From assembly GCA_023935145.1 (NCBI GenBank), contig CM043697.1, positions 54,076,001 to 54,140,000 of the forward strand: a stretch of 64,000 nt of DNA, written 5' to 3'. Numbering within the stretch: position 1 is the stretch's first letter; each line of letters starts with the position of its first letter. This document shows, piece after piece, positions 57,550-64,000 of the stretch. Source of the DNA: Bretschneidera sinensis (lineage: Eukaryota > Streptophyta > Magnoliopsida > Brassicales > Akaniaceae). A program made the translations under genes and the position numbers. Under the pieces are notes generated by a model that was given only the letters and a program-made list of their open reading frames with translations, had not been told where the DNA came from and did not search any database.

Positions 57550-60500
57550 TACTTGCTCAAGCCTTCGCTGCCACAGGCGGTTAACGATATGTGCGGGTGA
57601 TCCGCCGTGAGCTACACCTGTCGACCTATATACACACACCTCGATATGCATATGGTTTCTTAAACTCTCGGAATGTCTAATCAATCTTGGAAGCGCCTCT
57701 TTCACACCATTTGTAAGCTCCATTGTTTTTTTCCCTCTTTTATTTGAGGTCATAATGATACTACTTATTTATCTAAATTTCTGGGTTTCCAATTATTTTC
57801 TTGTTTGAATTTTGGTTTATCTTAGGTATGTAAGTGAAAGTTTGTTCTGTATATTAGTGCTCTAATTAAAATGAAATTCAATATCTTTGTTTATCTTCCC
57901 GTTCAATTTTGAAGTGGAAAAGCATGTGTTTGATCAATGAGAGCTAAATCAGGATGTTAATGATGGAGGCACATCTTTGATAAATTTGATAAGAGAACCA
58001 AGCAGAGCTGCTAAAGATTCAATGTTAAAAAAGTAATTATTTTGAGAACAATTTACTATTCCTTATCAATAGCTTTAATGCCAGAGTTATAATTAGCCGC
58101 CCATGAAAATGAGGCAACTTGATCTCCAATATTACATTCTTAATGATTACAGTTTCATCCCTTGCAAAAATTCTTGCTATTTGTTTGTCTTGGAAGCAAA
58201 AGAGGCGTCTAATTTTATCTTTTCTGAAGCCCTTTATGCTTTTGTTCTTTTTACAATCTGGAATATGGTGAGTGATCTTTATGTTCGAGAATGTAACAAC
58301 GTTTTCTTGGTCTGATCGTGTTACCTACCAAGTTAGCTATTTCAACTTCCTTACAAACTGTCTCAGTAGTGGCAAGCTTGTTTGGTTTAAAGCTTTTTAG
58401 ACTCTGATTGGTAGAGAAGAGAAGTGGGAGGAGGAAGAGGGAGGGGAAAGAAAGGAAGATGATGGAAAAATAAGAAGATGATGTTGATGGAAAAGTGAGG
58501 TCAAAGAAGAAAATTACTAAGAATTAGCTTATTTTAGTTTTCACTCTCCAATTATCTCATTTTGGGAGGATTACGATTTGTATATGTGGGAAGAAGATAA
58601 CAATCATCCCACTTTTCTTTCCTATCAAATGATAGAAAAGTGCTCTCCACTAATTTTTTGTCCTCTCCTTATTTCTTCCTTCCTTGTTTCCTCTCTAACA
58701 ATCATAGCCCTATGTTTTAACTATTTCTTGTGACGTAGGAACGAAGTTGCTTCTTTGATGGGTTGGCACTCCTTGGTGCCTTTTAAATGAATTTTACTTG
58801 CGTGTGTGTGTATATATATATATAGATATGACTTTATGGATTAAATATGAAATTCATAACTTTCTTGAGCCTGGCCTTATTTTCTGGCTTGGATGCTCTT
58901 TTAAACAACACTTCCTATGACTAAATTTAACTTTCATCAGTTCGAATGAGTTAGAAGTATCTGCTTAGTTTTCCTTTTGCTAACGTGCAGATTATGCCAA
59001 AACTGTGCTAAAGGGGCAGGAATCATATCGAAGATTTGTGTATAGTGTTATTAATCGATGTCAGTCACAACTGTCAAAATCAGAGAAGGTAGAAGCAGAG
59101 GTCCTGAAGGAAGCAAATGATGCACCTCAAGCTTTTCTGAGATCCAAATTCGAAAAGAAGGTGATGAAGATCTGAGTGACAGTAAGTGGAGGTTAGAGCT
59201 TGCCTGGCTTACAAAGGCTCTTGAACCAGCTGTAAAATTGTGCAGGTGGGCTCTGCCAACAGGTCTGTTTATGTTTGGCCATGTATGTATGAAATGGTTT
59301 AACATGAAACTTCTCGTTGTCTTTTACTCTGAGTAAGTTATTTCGTTTGTGAAATTTGAACCTTCACATGTTTTTGCCACATTTTATGCTGCCCACACCT
59401 CCTTCGTCCCCCCTTTCTCTCCCTTTGAAGTAGTGGGTGGTCAATGGTAACTTTTTCTGCTCCATCAGTCTTTTTTTGCTAACATCCTTGTGAGACTTCT
59501 CATGCATTCTTCTTATAAAATTTTGCAGTTTGCCTTCTGTACATAGAGGCTGATTCAACATTAAAAAATGCAGGAAATGGAGCTGGAAACAAATCCCCTC
59601 CTAGCAGTCGATCTCTGCCAGAGACCATTGCGAGCATTCAACGGAGTAAGATTGGGATTGAAGGTTGGAGCGTGAGTGATCTTACAATCGGCCTATATCT
59701 TATATACCTTCGTCAAGCATCTTTAAATCCATTTGAAGACGTTAAAGGCATTCAGGTCTCATCAGATTCAATAGTGAGTGTTAAACCCTTGTTATTGTGG
59801 ACGTATTTCTATACGCAGTATTAGCATGTTTACTTTTCTTCACCAGAGCTCTTATTAGGCAGTGGTTTCTGGTCTAGGTCTAAGATCTCATCTACCACAC
59901 TGAGTTAGCAAAAGGTGCTTAAAAGGATAGTATCACTGGTCTTGCTAGGAACAGCATGCTTCGAGAGAGCAATGTTATGAAATTTGTAAAAAGTTCCAGT
60001 GTAATGAAGCCTGGATATTATATAGGAATTGATCCTCGTAAGAAACTTGTAATTCTTGGAATCCGTGGAACTCATACTGTCTTTGACCTTATTACTGACA
60101 TTGTTTCTTCAAGTGATGGAGAGGTCACATTTGAAGGCTATTCAACCCACTTTGGCACAACTGAAGCTGCTCGTTGGTTTCTTAGTCATGAAGTTGGAAC
60201 CATAAGGAAGTGCTTGGAGAAATATGAGCTGGTGACAAGTTTACATTTTTTCTGTTTTTGTGTCACATAGTTTTGTCTCGGAAATTTTTGACAGGAACTA
60301 TAGGAACCAGTATTTTTTTTTTTTCCAATTAGAAGTTTGTTCAGTGTTATAGTGAGCCTAATTCATCTACAGGGATTTAGGTTAAAGCTGGTGGGTCATT
60401 CACTTGGAGGTGCTACAGCTTCTTTACTAGTAGTAATGCTCTGTAAGCAGTCACCTAAGGAGCTAGGGTTTAGCCCTGACCTTGTTTCTGCTGTGGATAT

Positions 60501-63500
60501 GCAACTCTGCCTTGTGTCTCCAAAGAACTTGCTGAAAGTTGCTCCGATTTTGTTACAACTGTCGCAATGCAGGTGAGAAGATGCATCTAATTATCTGTTG
60601 GTCATGTCTATTGGAAAGATGCATATATGTTTGAATCTTTTTTTTTTTTTGTGTGTGTGATTGAAAGAGGAACTTTTAATTAAGTAGTTTTTTCCTGTTC
60701 AATTTTATTGTCTTTTTTTCTCCCCTTTCATTGCTTCTCATTTTCCTTATATGCAGGATGACATTATAGCTAGGTTAAGTGTGGCTTCTCTAGCAACTGA
60801 TTGGTAAGTATATATTTGGCTGTTTAGAGGGTTTCACCTTTCATATTTTTATCTATGACATGCTTTAAACAAATTTATATATCAAGGAAACTAGCTGATT
60901 TGAGAACAAAAACATTATAAATACTAAAGTCAGTAAAGATCAAATTCAGCATCGAATCAAGGAGTAATTTTGTGATTTTGAAAATGCAAATGCATCGAAT
61001 GTATTTCTTCATATGCATAAATTATTGGTCACCCCCTTTTGAGAGAATTTTTTTCAACATGAGTTGGAAATTGACGTTACTGCTGTTTGATTTTGGCTAT
61101 CTAAAGATATTTGATTGACTAGTTCAACACAAAACTTCTGTCATTTGGATGAAATAAAATGTGTGTACACCTGAGTTCATTGAAGCCTATAATATATTGA
61201 TGTTTCTTTGCCATTTGTGATGGTGATGATAAAGCAATGAATTGGTCGTGCAGAACTCTTCAGCGTAATTTATCTTTGAGATGCAGCGCTGGATCTTCCC
61301 CTTCGAACCATTGATTACAGATTATTTGTGAATTTTTAAATGACTGAATTACCCCTGTTTGTTTGACTGCTTTTACTAAGCCTTGTATTTTTTTCAAGAA
61401 CAATTTAATGATCACATATTTCAGGCTTTTAGATAGGTGTGTGTGTGTCGCTAGATTTCATCTTTGATCCTAATGTCCGATTTTGTTGAAATGATGTTAA
61501 TGCCCTAAACATCTACCAAGCAATTGAGCAGCATTCTCCAGTTCTTGGATAAATTCCATATAAAACCGTTATAGTTGGGGTAATGCTCTTAGTGAACTCT
61601 GTACTTTTACTTTGAATGCAAAAAACTTTCATTTTATAAAATAATGGAATTTAAAGCTTTTTCCATTCCTATTGAGAAAAGTGACGGGAAAAGGCATATG
61701 ATTATAAAGGAAAATTTTACAACGTTCTCTGCACCTTCATTTGTTCCATTGCTTCAGTGCCAATTGGTTTAAAGTGATCTAAGGTTTCCTTCCCTGTTTG
61801 TACCTTTTCCTCTTCTCCCTTCCCTCTCTGATAGAGACCACACAAATGTGATTTGGCAGTAAATGTCTTCATTGCACATTAAAAAGTGAATCCATGTGAC
61901 AGTGAATGTACCAATTCTATGAGTTAGATGGATGGAAGATTTAGATTGCACTTTTTTATTTTATTATTATTATTTTATTTTATAAATTTTAGGGTTTTAT
62001 ATGTTCAAATGAGACTACAGAGTTTTATTTTGAATGTTACATAAAAATATAGGGTTTGATATAAAATTTAACCAAACAGCCAAATTGTTAAACTCCTGAG
62101 AATATGACACTGTTAAACGGAATCCCTTTACTACATTATGAAACATGACTATTTTAGCATTGACTTTGGCTCTACTATCAAACTAATTAAATTTTAAAAT
62201 GGAAATTCAGCTCTATGGTGCCTGCCCCTTGGCAAGGTAGGTGTTGATAATCATTTTGAATGCTCCTAAGAAATGTTGTATGAGAACTTGATCAAAGAAT
62301 ATTTGATTGAAGTCTGGCTCAGATGATTCTTTGTGGCCAGTTCTGTTGTGTATCACTATGGGAGGTAGGTTAGCATGCCTTACACATACACACAAATATG
62401 CATCCCGTATGAGAGACGACAGAGTCATTTAGGGGTGAGTCTGTCTTTTCTTTGACTGATGTGTGACAGTTGTTTGCTTGAAGTATCTGTAAGGTGTGTA
62501 CATAGAAGAAATGGTAGGTAACCATTGATGTACAATGAGTTTTTTTTCTCCATTAAATTTTTAGTTTATTTAACCTGCCTTTATGCCTTGTGAATGGGCA
62601 GGTTAATTCTTTTTATGTATATTGTATATGGTTTTTTCTGTTGCACATAGGGTTTTGGTGATAATGTAACTTCATCCTCTGTTATTGCAGGATGAGTGTG
62701 GTTGAGAAGGAAGACTGGAAAAGAGTTATAGATTTGGTAACAAATGCAAAGCAGGTTGTCTCTTCGGTGCAAGATGTAGCTCGGAAACTTACTGAATATG
62801 CAAAGTTCAGGAACAAGAAAGATTCTTCGAGTAAGTGCTCCTGTCCCAAAGGTTACAAAAATTCATAAAGCTCAGTCAAATGTCCTTTTCTGGGTCATCT
62901 TATGTTCTGCTAATTTTCTTATTTCACAATTTGACCAGCAGTGTTGTTATGGTCTATGTTTCTCGGACTCGGGTGTGGGTATGTATCTGAGCTTCTGTCT
63001 AGTGAGTTTTCTTAAGTTTAAGACACGGGAATACGACTTAAGAGGGTCCAAAAAGCAGATATGGGTGTCCCAACTCGTTACATATTCGATAGTAATATGA
63101 AGTTCTAAATAGTTAAAGCAATATGAACGTATATTTTAATCTTAGTCTCAATAATGCTGTATCAAGGTAACAGCCAATGATAATTGGCGAAAAAATTATA
63201 AACAACTTACAAAGAGTCGGTGTAGTTCACTTAACACCACCTCATTTCTTTGAGCTGATAATGGAAGTGTCCAAAGTCTTAGCGGAGTGTCGGACCAGGA
63301 TCCCATACCCACACCAGGATCGTGCCATGTCCGACATGGGTGTGTCGAAAAAAATGGATAGTCCAAGCAACATAGGTTATGGTGTCCTTCAACAACTTTT
63401 TCCCTAGATTTTGGAAATACTATCTGGAATCTAGATTTCTAAATGGTTTTACACTGGGTGAATTGCTGTTAAGGCTTGGTTGAAATTTATATTTTGAAAT

Positions 63501-64000
63501 CTTATGTTTGAATATCTATCTTTGACATTTCTATTGTAATAAAGGTGGCCTTTTTGTCTTTCCTCATTCTCTTTGTACTTAATAATGTAGGTTTTTTTTG
63601 GCAGAAGGTAAGTACTCATGTTGGAGAAGCCATGTAGAAGAATTAGTTGTACTGTAAAAGAACTATGCTAGTGAATAAACTGCTGTTTTTAGATAAGTAA
63701 TTTTAATACTATCTTATGCATGTATTTGGTTTAGTTGCACAGGAACAGGGATATATTGACACCAACTTTATGTTTTCACTTGCATTTTCAACTTGATAAA
63801 TTGCAAATTTTCTGTCTTCTTCACAACATGCTGTTTTGGTATCTGTAGTCTCATTGGACAGGAACTACCTGCTGTTCCTGTAGTCCCTTTAAGCTCCAAA
63901 TTAGCAGCAGAGAATGCTAATGGTCTCCAAAAGAAAGGAGCTGCCTGTACAGTGCCTGAGGAGTTATTTGTACCTGGGACTGTTTACTATCTAAAGAGGA
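57550..64000 (+). pseudogene. Class-3 lipase (diacylglycerol-lipase-like), disabled; continues past the window
   Basis: Recognisable exons are 58991-59262, 59574-59773, about 59878-60234, 60373-60572, 60757-60803, 62691-62830, and a last exon from about 63850 to the edge, mostly bounded by AG/GT. The translation shows GQESYRRFVYSV and APQAFLRSKF, then the lipase domain with LGIRGTHTVFDLITDIVSSS and the nucleophile elbow VGHSLGGATASLL. Later come KEDWKRVIDLVTNAKQVVSS and EELFVPGTVYYLKR. Such enzymes hydrolyse acylglycerols. Lesions: 1-base deletions near 59158 and 60496, TAA at 59881-59883 and 59920-59922, and an in-frame loss of about 8 codons at 60793. 57550-58990 is the 5' non-coding region shared with 18268-19500. 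The first coding exon was not identified. Sequencing error could explain the two indels but not both TAA codons. Confidence 0.85.
62954..63375. mobile_element. MITE in a lipase intron, 422 bases, with 8-bp target duplication
   Basis: The ends read CTATGTTTCTCGGACT and, inverted, CTATGTTGCTTGGACT, a 16-base terminal inverted repeat with two mismatches. The flank gttatggt occurs at 62946-62953 and again at 63376-63383, a perfect 8-base duplication as made by hAT-type transposases. The interior has GTGTGGGTATG-like motifs and their inverse and no transposase. Similar ends are familiar from abundant eudicot repeats, which is recollection. Confidence 0.88.

Noticed and set aside
62798..63100. 100-codon ORF near the lipase 3' end
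   Set aside because: It runs out of frame across the exon ending at 62830 and into the intronic MITE.

Overview
This is a eudicot nuclear genome window: AT-rich, dominated by plant-type LTR retrotransposons, with one PLS-class pentatricopeptide-repeat (PPR) gene and a class-3 lipase locus with plant-style introns. No rRNA, tRNA, CRISPR or bacterial operon structure was seen. Coordinates come from reading motifs and comparing repeats by eye, so most boundaries are good to a few bases and some exon edges are less certain.

Layout. 1-466 is the end of a Tat-type Ty3 LTR. 467-3203 is AT-rich and essentially empty. 3209-16151 is a minus-strand Ty1/copia element (A), with paired LTRs, an initiator-Met tRNA primer site and a 4/5 target-site duplication. 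It is split by a minus-strand Ty3 Tat-clade element (B, 8544-about 14435) with a second, archaeal-type RNase H. 16157-19900 is the upstream region of the PPR gene and includes a partial, broken copy of the lipase gene's 5' half. 20027-21685 is the PPR gene, the only clearly intact coding gene. 23045-24461 is a very short copia derivative (C) with two LTRs and little between.

25291-56630 is a deep nest. A plus-strand chromovirus-like Ty3 element (E, 29196-56630, perfect 5-bp duplication aaata) holds four insertions: a minus-strand Ty3 element (D, 30113-38671), an unclassified non-coding repeat (H2, about 39370-40978), a 2.7-kb solo LTR (G, 40984-43664, perfect duplication ttcag) and a plus-strand SIRE/Maximus-like copia element (F, 45136-54196, perfect duplication cacat). 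The E/D junction is duplicated about 3.5 kb upstream (25291-27033), separated from the main copy by another repeat of the H family (H1). All polyproteins carry stops, frameshifts or lost catalytic residues.

57550-64000 is a plant class-3 (diacylglycerol-lipase-like) gene running off the right edge. It has two 1-base frameshifts and two in-frame TAA codons, so it reads as a pseudogene. Its 5' part is paralogous to the partial copy upstream of the PPR gene.

No new coding system is evident. The least explained signals are arrays of the palindrome AGTCGACT shared by two unrelated retroelements (F and G), a nearly perfect 69-base-arm hairpin at 22739-22914, a Pro-Arg-Asn repeat region where F's Gag zinc knuckle would be expected, and the lipase duplication flanking the PPR gene.
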